Below, piece after piece: positions 8,268-16,796 of a DNA stretch of 64,000 nucleotides. Both the position numbers and the translations under genes were made by a program. The notes under the pieces were generated by a model. That model searched no databases and was not told the DNA's origin. It saw only the letters and a list, made by a program, of their open reading frames with translations. Positions within the stretch are counted from its first letter, which is position 1. Each line of letters opens with the position of its first letter. The stretch is taken from contig NZ_QWDE01000002.1 of the NCBI RefSeq assembly GCF_003432065.1, positions 965,392 through 1,029,391 of the forward strand, read 5' to 3'. Source of the DNA: Mucilaginibacter terrenus (lineage in GTDB: Bacteria > Bacteroidota > Bacteroidia > Sphingobacteriales > Sphingobacteriaceae).

Positions 8268-8789
8268 ATGTTTACTAAAAGCGCGCGTATTATAGTTATC
8301 GGCTTGTTTGTGGTATTAGTTGCCGTTGCCGTGTACATGCGCGTTTATCAGTTGGCCGGCATATCTGTAATGTTTATTGCGTTGCTGGTTTGGGGCTACT
8401 TTAAACAAGGGCCTATAGTACTTGCAGCGAAGCATTTTCACAACAAGGATTACCAGGGTGCCGAGAGGCTGTTAAGGGAAGTAAACCGTCCCGAGTGGTT
8501 GAGCAAAAGCAGGCGTGGTTTTTACGAGTTTATTTACGGCGGCGTTTGCCTTGCAAAAAAGGATTACGAGGCTGCAGAGAAACATTACGAAATAGCCGCC
8601 CAATACCCGTTACGTACCGCTAACGACCACGTGGCAGCGCTGATGCATGTAGCCAACATAAGTATACGTAATGGTAATTACGACAAGGCTAAGGCCTATT
8701 TACAACTGGCAGAAAAACATAGAGACAATATAACTGCGAAAATGAAAGATGTAATGTATCGCGTTGAGCAGGAGCTGAAAAAACACTAA
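8268..8789 (+). CDS. Membrane-anchored TPR-like protein
   Basis: A 173-residue protein with two adjacent hydrophobic helices (about 7-24 and 28-46) and a cytoplasmic or periplasmic helical part. From about residue 58 it reads like tetratricopeptide helices: AAKHFHNKDYQGAERLL, then YGGVCLAKKDYEAAEKHYEIA and ANISIRNGNYDKAKAYLQLAEK, each with the typical small-Gly/Ala-Tyr spacing. The gene starts 3 nt after the response regulator stop, so it is probably part of the same unit, perhaps as a scaffold. No catalytic residues are visible. Its presence just upstream of hemE parallels heme-linked TPR proteins (HemY-like) in other bacteria, but length and sequence do not support calling it HemY. Confidence 0.8.
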   Translation: MFTKSARIIVIGLFVVLVAVAVYMRVYQLAGISVMFIALLVWGYFKQGPIVLAAKHFHNKDYQGAERLLREVNRPEWLSKSRRGFYEFIYGGVCLAKKDYEAAEKHYEIAAQYPLRTANDHVAALMHVANISIRNGNYDKAKAYLQLAEKHRDNITAKMKDVMYRVEQELKKH

Positions 8790-8794
8790 TAAAT

Positions 8795-8872
8795 AGAATC
8801 AGGAATCAAGAAATAAGAATCAAGAAATAATTAAACGGCTATCTTGATTTTTGACTCTTAATTCCTGATTCT
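8795..8872. repeat. Long imperfect inverted repeat before hemE
   Basis: AGAATCAGGAAT (8795-8806) and ATTCCTGATTCT (8861-8872) are perfect 12-nt inverted arms; between them the direct echo AATCAAGAAATAA occurs twice and pairs loosely with TCTTGATTTTTGACTCTTA. The whole 78-nt stretch can fold as one long hairpin. It fills most of the gap between the TPR gene and hemE. Confidence 0.65.
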
Positions 8873-8880
8873 CAACAAAT

Positions 8881-9906
8881 ATGAGAGATTCATTAATTAT
8901 AAAAGCCGCATTTTCAGAAGCAACTGAACGACCACCTGTATGGATGATGCGCCAGGCCGGCCGCTTTATGCCTCAGTATTGGGAAATAAAGAACAAGTAC
9001 TCCTTCCTGGAAATGTGCAAAACCCCGGAGATAGCTGCGGATGTTACAATGCTGCCGGTAGATCTATTGGGTATTGATGCCGCTATTCTTTTTTCGGATA
9101 TACTCGTTACCGGTGAAGCCATGGGCGGCGACCTAAGCTTTACCCAGGGTATTGGGCCAAAGTTTGCCAACCCGGTACGTACTCAAAAAGATATAGACGC
9201 CCTGCAAACAAACGTAGGCGATAAGCTGCAATATGTTGCCGATGCCATAAAGGTTATTCAGCAACGCTTAAATGGCAGTATACCGCTGATAGGTTTCGCA
9301 GGAGCACCGTTCACCGTTATGAGCTACCTGGTAGAAGGCGGATCATCAAAAGACTTTAAGCTTACCAAGCTGATGATGCACAACGAGCCGGCTATGGCTC
9401 ATCAACTGCTGTCGAAGATAGCCGACGTAACAGCCGATTACCTTAACATGCAAATAGCCGCCGGTGTAAATGCAGTGCAGATATTTGACAGCTGGGCTCA
9501 GGCTTTATCATGGGATGATTATACAGAGTTCTCTCACAATTACATCGCACAGATCATTAGCAAATTGAACAGGAAAGATATTCCGGTTATATCGTTCTGT
9601 AAAGGCAGTTCGGTATTTGCGCCTTTGATGGCGGAAGCAAAGCCGGATGTAATATCTATCGACTGGAACGTGGATTTGTTAGACATGAAGCGTCGTTTAC
9701 CACAAGGCACCGCTGTTCAGGGTAACCTGGACCCGCATATCTTATATGCTGATAAAAAGGTTATTAAAGAACGCATCTATCGCCTGTTCGACCGTATGAA
9801 GGGTGAGAATGGCTTTATATTTAATCTAGGTCACGGCATTATGCCTGATATCCCATTTGATAACGTAAAGTACGCGATTGACGTTATAAAAGAATATACT
9901 TTCTAA
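8881..9906 (+). CDS. hemE: Uroporphyrinogen decarboxylase HemE
   Basis: Decarboxylates the four acetate side chains of uroporphyrinogen III to coproporphyrinogen III; cytoplasmic TIM barrel. At 341 residues it has the usual length. The substrate-binding loop MMRQAGRFMPQY (22-33) with RQAGR and the invariant aspartate D73 in LFSDILV are present, as is the C-terminal FNLGHGIMPD. Start ATG 8881 directly follows the inverted repeat. It completes the common part of tetrapyrrole synthesis encoded in this block. Confidence 0.97.
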   Translation: MRDSLIIKAAFSEATERPPVWMMRQAGRFMPQYWEIKNKYSFLEMCKTPEIAADVTMLPVDLLGIDAAILFSDILVTGEAMGGDLSFTQGIGPKFANPVRTQKDIDALQTNVGDKLQYVADAIKVIQQRLNGSIPLIGFAGAPFTVMSYLVEGGSSKDFKLTKLMMHNEPAMAHQLLSKIADVTADYLNMQIAAGVNAVQIFDSWAQALSWDDYTEFSHNYIAQIISKLNRKDIPVISFCKGSSVFAPLMAEAKPDVISIDWNVDLLDMKRRLPQGTAVQGNLDPHILYADKKVIKERIYRLFDRMKGENGFIFNLGHGIMPDIPFDNVKYAIDVIKEYTF

Positions 9907-9922
9907 CTGTAACATAAAAGAG

Positions 9923-10003
9923 CGTCATTGCGAGGAACGAAGCAATCTCCAGTTAGGCAGACTAACATTCATCTGTGAGATTGCTTCGTTCCTCGCAATG
10001 ACG
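9923..10003. repeat. Perfect 27-nt inverted repeat, dispersed element
   Basis: Arms at 9923-9949 and 9977-10003 are exact reverse complements (core GTCATTGCGAGGAACGAAGC), separated by 27 nt. A single copy of the same 27-nt arm lies at 53736-53762. Sequences of this kind are widespread intergenic repeats in many bacteria. Here it lies between hemE and hemJ, where it would form a long RNA hairpin. Confidence 0.85.
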
Positions 10004-10019
10004 AGAAGAAGAAGGGTTT

Positions 10020-10553
10020 ATGTACCAATACGTTTTAGCCATACACATCATCTTTGTGGTCTGCTGGATGGCAGGGCTGTTCTACATGGTACGCCTTTTT
10101 ATTTACCATACTGAAGCGCAAGCCAAGCCGGAGCCCGCAAGAACCATACTCTCAGAGCAATTTGAGGTGATGGAAAAAAAGCTATGGTGGATAATAGCTA
10201 CCCCATCCATGTATTTGGTGATTGCAGCCGGCGCGACCATGCTATATCTCGTGCCCGCGTGGTTAAAAGCACCCTGGCTACATGTAAAACTGCTTTTTGT
10301 ATTAGGGCTGGTTGTATATCACTTTATCTGCCAAAGTAAGATGAAGCAGATGGCTAAAGGTGTATTTAAGTGGACGTCAGTTCAGTTGCGTCTGTGGAAC
10401 GAACTTGCCACAATAATCCTGTTTGCAGTGGTGTTCATCGTGGTCCTGAAAAATGCAGTAAACTGGATATTTGGCGTTATCGGGATAATCCTTTTCAGCC
10501 TTATACTAATGTCAGCGGTAAAGATTTACAAGTATTTCAGAGAAAAGAAGTAA
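10020..10553 (+). CDS. hemJ: Protoporphyrinogen IX oxidase HemJ
   Basis: Integral membrane protein of the HemJ (UPF0093) family, which oxidises protoporphyrinogen IX to protoporphyrin IX in bacteria lacking HemG/HemY. The 177 residues form about five helices. Family marks: the first helix with H9 (YVLAIHIIFVVCWMAGLFYMVR), a charged loop ending in the second helix, the LHVKLLFVLGLVVYHF segment, and RLWNE near the fourth helix. Location at the end of a heme block supports the call. The C-terminal helix and basic tail extend beyond the shortest members. No other protoporphyrinogen oxidase gene is in the window. Confidence 0.9.
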   Translation: MYQYVLAIHIIFVVCWMAGLFYMVRLFIYHTEAQAKPEPARTILSEQFEVMEKKLWWIIATPSMYLVIAAGATMLYLVPAWLKAPWLHVKLLFVLGLVVYHFICQSKMKQMAKGVFKWTSVQLRLWNELATIILFAVVFIVVLKNAVNWIFGVIGIILFSLILMSAVKIYKYFREKK

Positions 10554-10574
10554 ATATCAATTATCGGCCCACCT

Positions 10575-11057
10575 CTATTCGGTACTTACGCCAGCTATTC
10601 TTTTTACGTGGCAGTTCATCATTTCGCTGGCAATTGATGCAACAAGTTCGTTGGTCCAACCGTCTTCACCGGGCGTTAAACATGCAAGCGTTTTATCTTC
10701 AGAATTAATTATAAGCACATCCTCTTCGCTAATGTGCTGCATACAAATAGCGGTATAATCAGTTACTCTACGGTAAGTAAAATTGAGGCTATCAAAAGGG
10801 ACAACTTCTACCACTTGTTTACCCAAAGCAGTTTTGTTAATAAAAGTAACCGTTCCGGCATTTTCATCTATCTCAATCCCAACAAAAAAGGCTACGTCCG
10901 ACGATGAATACAGGTATCCAATTAAAATACAGACCATAACTGCTGCAGGTATGTGAAACTCCATCTGAAGAAATGCTACGGAAATAATTACAAACGCCGA
11001 AGATATACCTGCAGCTTTAGCCATATGATTTGATGGCACCGAATACACCCTGCTCAT
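10575..11057 (-). CDS. Hypothetical membrane protein
   Basis: Convergent with hemJ. The ATG at 11057 (MSRVYSVPSNH) is preferred over a longer start at 11117, whose extra 20 residues look non-coding. The 160-residue product has a pair of hydrophobic helices near residues 15-50 and a soluble C-terminal half rich in beta-type sequence (GTVTFINKTALGKQVVEVVPFDSLNFTYR). It resembles no family that I can name, though the pattern of two helices followed by a small beta domain is seen in PH-like membrane proteins. Confidence 0.65.
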   Translation of the reverse strand: MSRVYSVPSNHMAKAAGISSAFVIISVAFLQMEFHIPAAVMVCILIGYLYSSSDVAFFVGIEIDENAGTVTFINKTALGKQVVEVVPFDSLNFTYRRVTDYTAICMQHISEEDVLIINSEDKTLACLTPGEDGWTNELVASIASEMMNCHVKRIAGVSTE

Positions 11058-11172
11058 GGTTGTTGAGTTAAAATTAAGAATATGATTATAATTGGTTAGG
11101 AGCAAGCTTGTTAGCACCTCCTTTGGTTAACTTATATAACCATATACGTATAAAGGTACCCGGTTGTTTTTA

Positions 11173-12441
11173 CTATTCTTTTTTGTTGTAAATTATTCCG
11201 TTCTTCATTACAAAGGTTACCTGTTTTATGGCTTTGATATCTATCGTTGGATCACCGGCAACGGCAACTATGTCAGCTAAATAACCAGCCTTGATAATAC
11301 CTGACTCTTTTAACCCGAACACCTCTGCATTTACGGAGGTTGCCGAACGAAGCACGTCTATTGGTTTCATGCCATATTCCTGCATAAGTATCATCTCCAA
11401 AGCGTTGTTGCCGTGCGTGAAAACGCCAACATCGCCACCCATGCATATGGTTACACCCGCCTTCAGCGCATCAGTGAACATGCGGTGCTTGTTTTTAACC
11501 CCGCCTGGCTCAGCATCTATTCCTTTTTTCCAGCCTTTGTACGTTTGTATAGATTCTGTAGCGGCAAGAGTTGGGCAAAGCGCTATACCTTTTTCTTTCA
11601 TGAGTTTAAATAGCTCAGGTGTGCCGGCATCGCCATGCTCTATGGTGCTTACCCCGGCTGCTATCGCACGTAGCATACCTTCTTCTGTACTTGAATGAAC
11701 AACAACCTGCCTGCCCGTACTGCGCGCCACCTGTACGGCTGTTTTTAATTCATCTACGGTAAATGTTGGTGCTGCGGTGTTGTTTACTCCCCACCGGTAA
11801 TCTGCATAAAGCTTTATAACATCAGCGCCGTGTCCTATCTGCGATCGTACAACCCTCGTAAGCCCTTCGCTGCCATCGGCCTCTTCGGCCCCTTTTATCA
11901 GATTTAATTCAGCTACGTCACTTTTAGGACCGTAACTGCCCGTGGCAACAATAGCCCGGGTTGCTACTAACATGCGCGGCCCGGGTATAATCCCTTTGTT
12001 TATGGCTGTTTTAAGCCCTGCATCGTCATAGCCGGCGCCTTCGGTACCCAAATCACGGACAGTGGTAAACCCTGCTATCAATGTGGCATTGGCGTGTTGT
12101 ACAGCACGAGCGGTACGCTCTGCCCGGCTTTCTGTTATCACCTGCTCGTCCCAGCTTGTTTCATTATAAGGATGCAGAAAAAGGTGCGAGTGCCCTTCTA
12201 TCATACCGGGCATCAGGGTGCTGCCTTTTAGCTCTATCATTTTAGCGGTTGGGGGAACTTTAATTGTTGCAGCATCGCCTGTCGCCTCTATCCGGTTGCC
12301 TTTTACCAGTACCCACCAGCCTGTGTGAATTTGTTGCCCGTCGAAAACGCGGTCCGGCTTTAATACGGTGAAGTTGTCCTGGGCGATAGCTGCTGTAAAT
12401 GCACACAGCAGGCAGGCAATTATGTAGTAGGCTTTTTTCAT
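11173..12441 (-). CDS. Secreted amidohydrolase-family metalloenzyme
   Basis: A 422-residue protein with a signal peptide (residues 1-20, cleavage near AIA-Q). It belongs to the metal-dependent amidohydrolase superfamily, in the imidazolonepropionase/prolidase-like branch: the first metal motif is EGHSHLF (HSH at 84-86), later histidines are in VVHSSTEEG and TIEHGD, and the catalytic aspartate is in GGDVG. The C-terminal ADIVAVAGDP-like segment is the usual end of the beta-sandwich. Likely acts in the periplasm on an amide or dipeptide-like substrate; the exact substrate is not readable. It stands alone, divergent from the sigma-factor gene. Confidence 0.88.
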   Translation of the reverse strand: MKKAYYIIACLLCAFTAAIAQDNFTVLKPDRVFDGQQIHTGWWVLVKGNRIEATGDAATIKVPPTAKMIELKGSTLMPGMIEGHSHLFLHPYNETSWDEQVITESRAERTARAVQHANATLIAGFTTVRDLGTEGAGYDDAGLKTAINKGIIPGPRMLVATRAIVATGSYGPKSDVAELNLIKGAEEADGSEGLTRVVRSQIGHGADVIKLYADYRWGVNNTAAPTFTVDELKTAVQVARSTGRQVVVHSSTEEGMLRAIAAGVSTIEHGDAGTPELFKLMKEKGIALCPTLAATESIQTYKGWKKGIDAEPGGVKNKHRMFTDALKAGVTICMGGDVGVFTHGNNALEMILMQEYGMKPIDVLRSATSVNAEVFGLKESGIIKAGYLADIVAVAGDPTIDIKAIKQVTFVMKNGIIYNKKE

Positions 12442-12547
12442 ACAACTAAGATGTTACTGAGAGCGAGCAATGACGCAAGGAAAATTAATTAAATTATTTT
12501 ATGGTGATGCAACCAATTTAGCCATTTGCCCATCTTACCTTTAAACG

Positions 12548-13117
12548 ATGTTTTTGGAACCTAAAATCACGATAGACGAACTGGTAACGCGGTGTAAAGC
12601 GGGGCACCGTAAGGCGCATGAAATGCTTTACAAAATGCTTGCATCAAAAATGATGGGTGTTTGCCTGCGTTACGCTACGGACCGTATGGAGGCAGAAGAC
12701 ATGCTGCAGAATGGCTTTATAAGGGTATTCCAAAAAATACAGGACTATCGTGGCGAAGGCTCTTTTGAGGGTTGGGTAAGGCGGATAATGGTGCACACCT
12801 CTATAGAGCATTACCGCAAGAACCACCGCATGATACAGGTTGTTGATATTGATGAAGCCGGGAACGAACCATCGGTAAATGCGGCTGCCGTGGCAAACCT
12901 GGAAGCAAGGGATTTGTTGTTGCTGATTAAAGGCCTTGCACCGGGTTACAGAATGGTGTTTAACCTTTATGCTATCGACGGTTACTCGCATAAAGAAATT
13001 GCGGAAATAATAGGCATTACCGAGGGTGCCTCAAAATCGCAGCTTTCACGGGCGAGGGCCATATTGAAGGAGCAGGTTTTACAGATGGATAAAAAAAGCT
13101 ATGAAAATGCAGGATAA
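12548..13117 (+). CDS. ECF-type RNA polymerase sigma factor
   Basis: A 189-residue sigma-70 family protein of the extracytoplasmic function group. Region 2 contains AEDMLQNGFIRVFQKIQDYRGEGSFEGWVRRIMVHTSI-type sequence for core binding and -10 recognition, and region 4 contains the helix-turn-helix YSHKEIAEIIGITEGASKSQLSRAR. There is no extra domain. It overlaps the next gene by 17 nt, and that protein looks like a membrane-bound partner, so the two probably work as a sigma/anti-sigma pair. The third gene, for an outer-membrane-type protein, is likely co-transcribed. Confidence 0.92.
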   Translation: MFLEPKITIDELVTRCKAGHRKAHEMLYKMLASKMMGVCLRYATDRMEAEDMLQNGFIRVFQKIQDYRGEGSFEGWVRRIMVHTSIEHYRKNHRMIQVVDIDEAGNEPSVNAAAVANLEARDLLLLIKGLAPGYRMVFNLYAIDGYSHKEIAEIIGITEGASKSQLSRARAILKEQVLQMDKKSYENAG

Positions 13118-13886
13118 AGAATTTGACGAACTGTTCCGATCCGGCCTTAAGGACCTGGAGGTGGAGCCCTCCAAGGAGCTTTGGGATAACATAGCTGCTG
13201 AGGTTGTTATCGACCGGCCTAATCGTTCTGTATTGCCATACATCAGTATAGCCGCCACAATATTAGTATTGTTAGGTGCCGGATTGCTTTTTATCCCTAA
13301 GCAGCACAAGCAAAGCGCTGGTCAGCACACTATAGTCAAAGTAAAAAAGCAAGTTAAACCTTTAGCTCAGCCAAAAGCGATTACGCCGCTTGCTACTGAA
13401 AGTTTAGCTGAGGATGTTGCATCAGTCAAAAAGACTGTTAAGCCGGTACACAGCTTAAGGAGTAGAGCAGTTGTAACTGAACAACAAACAGTATCTAGTC
13501 AGCCATCAAAAGGAGAGCAAACTGGTGCAGATTTACAGCCGTTAGTGGCGATAAAAGAACCGGCAACTGTGTTAGCCACAGTTACCCCGGAGGCAGATAT
13601 AAATACTACAACTAAGCAGGTTATTGCAGATCAGGTGATAGTTGCCAAAGAACCTGTTGAACAGATAGCCATTGCTAATGTTAAGCCTGTAAATACCGGT
13701 AAACCGCGTAAAAGAGGTATTCGCAGTTTTGGCGACCTGATAAACGTGGTAGTAAACAAAGTAGACAAGCGTAAAGACAAATTGATAGAGTTTGGCGGGA
13801 AAGACGAAGATGACTCCATGATTACCGGTGTAAACCTGGGCATCCTTAAAATTAAAAAAGAAGAAACAATAGCTACAAATAAATAA
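13101..13886 (+). CDS. Single-pass membrane protein, putative anti-sigma factor
   Basis: A 261-residue protein starting inside the sigma gene (ATG 13101; ATG 13107 is an alternative). Residues 1-45 are an acidic cytoplasmic segment (KEFDELFRSGLKDLEVEPSKELWDNI), followed by one transmembrane helix (about 47-66) and a long low-complexity, Lys/Val/Thr/Pro-rich periplasmic part. This layout and the overlap with an ECF sigma gene fit an anti-sigma factor, but no zinc-binding ZAS motif (HxxxCxxC) is present. The terminal IRSFGDLINVVVNKVDKRKDKLIEF segment appears in similar Bacteroidota proteins linked to sigma genes, as far as I can judge. Confidence 0.7.
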   Translation: MKMQDKEFDELFRSGLKDLEVEPSKELWDNIAAEVVIDRPNRSVLPYISIAATILVLLGAGLLFIPKQHKQSAGQHTIVKVKKQVKPLAQPKAITPLATESLAEDVASVKKTVKPVHSLRSRAVVTEQQTVSSQPSKGEQTGADLQPLVAIKEPATVLATVTPEADINTTTKQVIADQVIVAKEPVEQIAIANVKPVNTGKPRKRGIRSFGDLINVVVNKVDKRKDKLIEFGGKDEDDSMITGVNLGILKIKKEETIATNK

Positions 13887-13888
13887 CT

Positions 13889-14731
13889 ATGAAACGATTT
13901 ATACTTATCCTTATAGTATTTTTTACTGCAAACTCGCTATTTGCCCAGACAACTCAGGGCGATACATCCAAAGCTGATACATCCAAAATAAGCAGCGACA
14001 CCACTAAGAAACCTAAAGGCTTTCGTGTAAAGTTTGGCTTTGGTAATGATGTTGGCGGTGTATCTGTAAACAATAACGACGATACTACCTATACTGCTTC
14101 TAAAGCTCCGGGTTTTTCATTTGGCTTAACCTTTACAAGGTTTGACATTGGTCTTACTACGCTGGTAGACAACGGCAGCTTCAAACTATCGCCAACAAAC
14201 AACTTTTTACGCTACCGTTCCTGGAGAAGCAGCGCCATTGGGTTTGATGTGGTGCAACTGGGGTATAGGTTTAGCAGCGGTTTCAGGATATATACTGCCG
14301 CCGGGTTTGACTGGTTTAACCTTCGCCTACGCGAGAGTGTAACCATCTTGCGTGATCAGCCTGTATTAACGTACCAGCAAGATGATGTTGTGTACACCAA
14401 GAACAGGCTTTCGGCAACCTATCTCCGTGTGCCAATAGCATTCGATTTCCGCACCCACGATGATGCAGATGGCCGCAGGTTTCACTTTGTTGCAGGTGCC
14501 GATCTGGGTGTACTATTAAGCAGCAGTCTTAAGCAGGAAAGTAAAGAAAATGGTAGCCAAAAGCTAAGCGGCAACTATCATTTTGCCAAGTTCCGTGGAG
14601 GTCCGTTCCTGCGTGTTGGTTACGGGGCCATAGGCATATTCGGGAAATATTATGTGAATAACATTTTCAGGGATAGCCCGGCGCAGGATGGACTTAGAAA
14701 CTTCTCATTCGGCATGAGCGTTGGCTGGTAA
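13889..14731 (+). CDS. Outer-membrane beta-barrel-type protein
   Basis: A 280-residue protein with a signal peptide ending near LFAQ (about residue 20), a Thr/Lys/Asp-rich linker, and from about residue 45 alternating aromatic/polar beta strands (FRVKFGFGNDVGGVSV, GFSFGLTFTRFDIGLTTL, RFHFVAGADLGVLLS, GPFLRVGYGAIGIFGKYYV) ending in FSFGMSVGW, typical of a small outer-membrane barrel. It starts 2 nt after the putative anti-sigma gene, so it is probably the effector or a target of that sigma system. No enzymatic motif is seen. Confidence 0.75.
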   Translation: MKRFILILIVFFTANSLFAQTTQGDTSKADTSKISSDTTKKPKGFRVKFGFGNDVGGVSVNNNDDTTYTASKAPGFSFGLTFTRFDIGLTTLVDNGSFKLSPTNNFLRYRSWRSSAIGFDVVQLGYRFSSGFRIYTAAGFDWFNLRLRESVTILRDQPVLTYQQDDVVYTKNRLSATYLRVPIAFDFRTHDDADGRRFHFVAGADLGVLLSSSLKQESKENGSQKLSGNYHFAKFRGGPFLRVGYGAIGIFGKYYVNNIFRDSPAQDGLRNFSFGMSVGW

Positions 14732-14763
14732 GCCAAGCAGTCAAAATTGCTATCTTAGCCGCA

Positions 14764-15762
14764 ATGGCAGATGTACATTTTTTGCAGGCAGTAGGTGTAA
14801 GTAAAACGTATCCGGGACCAGTATCATCCGGCGTGCGGAACATTAATCTGGATATTGTTCCGGGTAAGATCACCGCCATTATTGGCGAAAGCGGCAGTGG
14901 CAAAAGTACTCTTTTGCGATTGCTGTACGGTTTGATGTCGCCGGACGAAGGGCAGGTGCTATTTAAGAGCGAACGCATTTGGGGGCCTGAAGAAAAGCTG
15001 ATACCCGGCCACGATGAGATGAAGATGGTAACTCAGCATACCGATGATCTGAACCTTTTTGCGCGTGTTTGGGATAACGTAGCAGCAATGCTGCCCAGCA
15101 CAAACGTTAAGTTCAAAGAGGAACAAACTGCGGCAGTGCTCGGGCAGCTAAATATGATGGAACTGGCCTACAAGCGTGTTGCCGACCTGAGCGGCGGAGA
15201 AAAGCAGCGTGTAGCAATAGCACGGGCAATTATTACTAAGCCAAAGGTGCTCTTTATGGATGAACCGTTTAACCAGGTTGATACATCTTTTAGGGAAGGG
15301 CTGCAGCATGATATCAGGCAGATAGTTAAGGAAAACGGGATAACGGTAGTAATGGTATCGCATGACCCTGCGGAAGTGCTTTCAATGGCAGATGAGTTGA
15401 TCGTGATCCGCAACGGAGAAATAGTGGAAGCTGGTGCACCTAAGGAGATGTATCAAAGCCCCAAGTATCTGTATACCGCTGAGCTACTGAGCAACTGCAA
15501 CGTGTTAAGTGCAGCCGAAGCTGCATTATGCGGCATCAGCACGGACAAAGAAAGTGTTGTAATCTACCCCGAGTGGATAAGGCTGGACAGCTTATTGAAA
15601 GCAACTAAGTGGACAGTAGATCAAATACTGTTTAAAGGTTTTTACGAAGACCTTATCCTGGAGAATAGCGGAGTCCTGATCAGGGTGGTAAACGGCGAGC
15701 ACAACCGTTTTAAACCTGGCGACCAAATAGGTATAAAAGTAAAAAAGTGGCTGGAGTACTAA
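14764..15762 (+). CDS. ABC transporter ATP-binding protein
   Basis: A 332-residue nucleotide-binding subunit. Walker A GESGSGKST (41-49), Q-loop Q91, signature LSGGEKQ (142-148), Walker B VLFMDE (162-167) and H200 of the switch are all intact. The last ~90 residues form a TOBE-like regulatory domain, as in importer ATPases of the PotA/FbpC/ModC type. No permease or binding-protein gene is nearby, so the transported substrate is not apparent; the permease must be elsewhere, or the protein serves another role. It is flanked by a terminator that overlaps its stop codon. Confidence 0.9.
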   Translation: MADVHFLQAVGVSKTYPGPVSSGVRNINLDIVPGKITAIIGESGSGKSTLLRLLYGLMSPDEGQVLFKSERIWGPEEKLIPGHDEMKMVTQHTDDLNLFARVWDNVAAMLPSTNVKFKEEQTAAVLGQLNMMELAYKRVADLSGGEKQRVAIARAIITKPKVLFMDEPFNQVDTSFREGLQHDIRQIVKENGITVVMVSHDPAEVLSMADELIVIRNGEIVEAGAPKEMYQSPKYLYTAELLSNCNVLSAAEAALCGISTDKESVVIYPEWIRLDSLLKATKWTVDQILFKGFYEDLILENSGVLIRVVNGEHNRFKPGDQIGIKVKKWLEY

Positions 15763-15779
15763 CTCCGGCCACTTTCTTT
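15744..15779 (+). terminator. Intrinsic terminator overlapping the ABC ATPase stop
   Basis: AAAGTGGCTGGAGT (15744-15757) and ACTCCGGCCACTTT (15762-15775) pair with one G-T wobble around a 4-nt loop, followed by TTTCTTT. The TAA stop codon (15760-15762) lies in the loop and the first stem base. It separates the + strand ABC gene from the minus strand sugar kinase gene. Confidence 0.7.
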
Positions 15780-15795
15780 AAAGCTAATGTTGCGG

Positions 15796-16710
15796 TTATA
15801 TCTCGAATGATGAAAGGCTTACAAATTGCTGTACGCGCTGTGCCACTTCTTCATCTGTAAGATTTTTAATTTTCTCGGTACCAAATTTCTCTACGCAAAG
15901 GGATGCCAGTGCCGAACCGAAGATGATAGCATTTTTCATGTTGTTGAAGTTGATGGTACCCACTTTGGCCATATAACCGATAAAGCCCCCTGCGAAAGTA
16001 TCACCCGCGCCTGTTGGATCAAATACCTCAGCTAAAGGCAGTGCAGGTGCCGAAAAGATATGGTCTTCATGAAACAACAAAGCGCCATGCTCACCTTTTT
16101 TAATGATCAGGTATTTAGGGCCCATTGCTAAAATAATCTTAGCTGCTTTAACTAAAGAGTACTCGCCGGATAGCTGACGTGCTTCGGCATCATTAATGGT
16201 AAGCACATCCACCATTTTAACAGTTTCCAGCAGATCATCAAGTGCTATATCCATCCAGAAGTTCATCGTATCCATTACAATAAGCTTAGGGCGGTTTTTA
16301 AGGCGTTTAATCACTGTTTGCTGTACCTGTGGGGTTAGGTTGCCCAACATCAGGTATTCGCAGTCCTGGTAGCTCTCCGGGATGATAGGGTCAAAATCGG
16401 CCAGTACATTCAGATCGGTTACCAGTGTATCGCGGGTGTTCATGTCGTTGTGGTACTTACCGCTCCAGAAAAACGACTTTTCGCCCTTTTTTACCTGTAA
16501 ACCTTCGGTATCTATCTTATGTGCATTAAAATCAGCAATCTCTTCAGCAGGGAAGTCGTCGCCAACTACGGCAACAATTTTCACCTTGTCGTAAAAGTAA
16601 GAAGCGGCCAATCCGGCGTAAGTTGCAGCCCCTCCAACAATTTTATCCGTCTTACCAAAGGGTGTCTCAATTGCGTCAAACGCCACAGTACCAATCACTA
16701 ACAAACTCAT
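15796..16710 (-). CDS. PfkB-family carbohydrate kinase
   Basis: ATP-dependent sugar or nucleoside kinase of the ribokinase fold, 304 residues from the ATG at 16710 (a longer upstream start adds ten Lys/Phe-rich residues that look spurious). Family marks are the N-terminal VGGAATYAGLAASYF sugar-binding glycine motif, and near the C-terminus DPTGAGDTFAGGFIG, carrying the catalytic aspartate (GAGD). The product is cytoplasmic. Sequence alone does not fix the sugar; adenosine, ribose or fructose derivatives are all handled within this family. It is divergent from the tRNA-Asn gene. Confidence 0.88.
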   Translation of the reverse strand: MSLLVIGTVAFDAIETPFGKTDKIVGGAATYAGLAASYFYDKVKIVAVVGDDFPAEEIADFNAHKIDTEGLQVKKGEKSFFWSGKYHNDMNTRDTLVTDLNVLADFDPIIPESYQDCEYLMLGNLTPQVQQTVIKRLKNRPKLIVMDTMNFWMDIALDDLLETVKMVDVLTINDAEARQLSGEYSLVKAAKIILAMGPKYLIIKKGEHGALLFHEDHIFSAPALPLAEVFDPTGAGDTFAGGFIGYMAKVGTINFNNMKNAIIFGSALASLCVEKFGTEKIKNLTDEEVAQRVQQFVSLSSFEI

Positions 16711-16743
16711 GAAAAATATTTTTATTTTTTTTTGCTGCAAATA

Positions 16744-16774
16744 TTGTGAAATAACCTCAATAATCCTACTTTTG
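16744..16774 (+). promoter_or_regulatory. Promoter of tRNA-Asn
   Basis: TACTTTTG (16767-16774) matches the TAnnTTTG -7 consensus exactly, and TTG at 16744-16746 lies 20 nt upstream as a -33 element. The tRNA 5' end is 22 nt downstream of the -7 element. This is one of the best Bacteroidota-type promoters in the window. Confidence 0.7.
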
Positions 16775-16796
16775 CACTCTCCAAACCGGAAAACAC

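Noticed and set aside
8268..8789. Calling the TPR protein HemY because it lies among hem genes.
   Set aside because: It has two adjacent helices plus about three TPR-like units and is far shorter than HemY; position alone is not enough.
10020..10553. Alternative call of CopD-like copper protein for the hemJ gene.
   Set aside because: The first-helix histidine pattern, RLWNE motif and position after hemE fit HemJ better; CopD proteins are larger.
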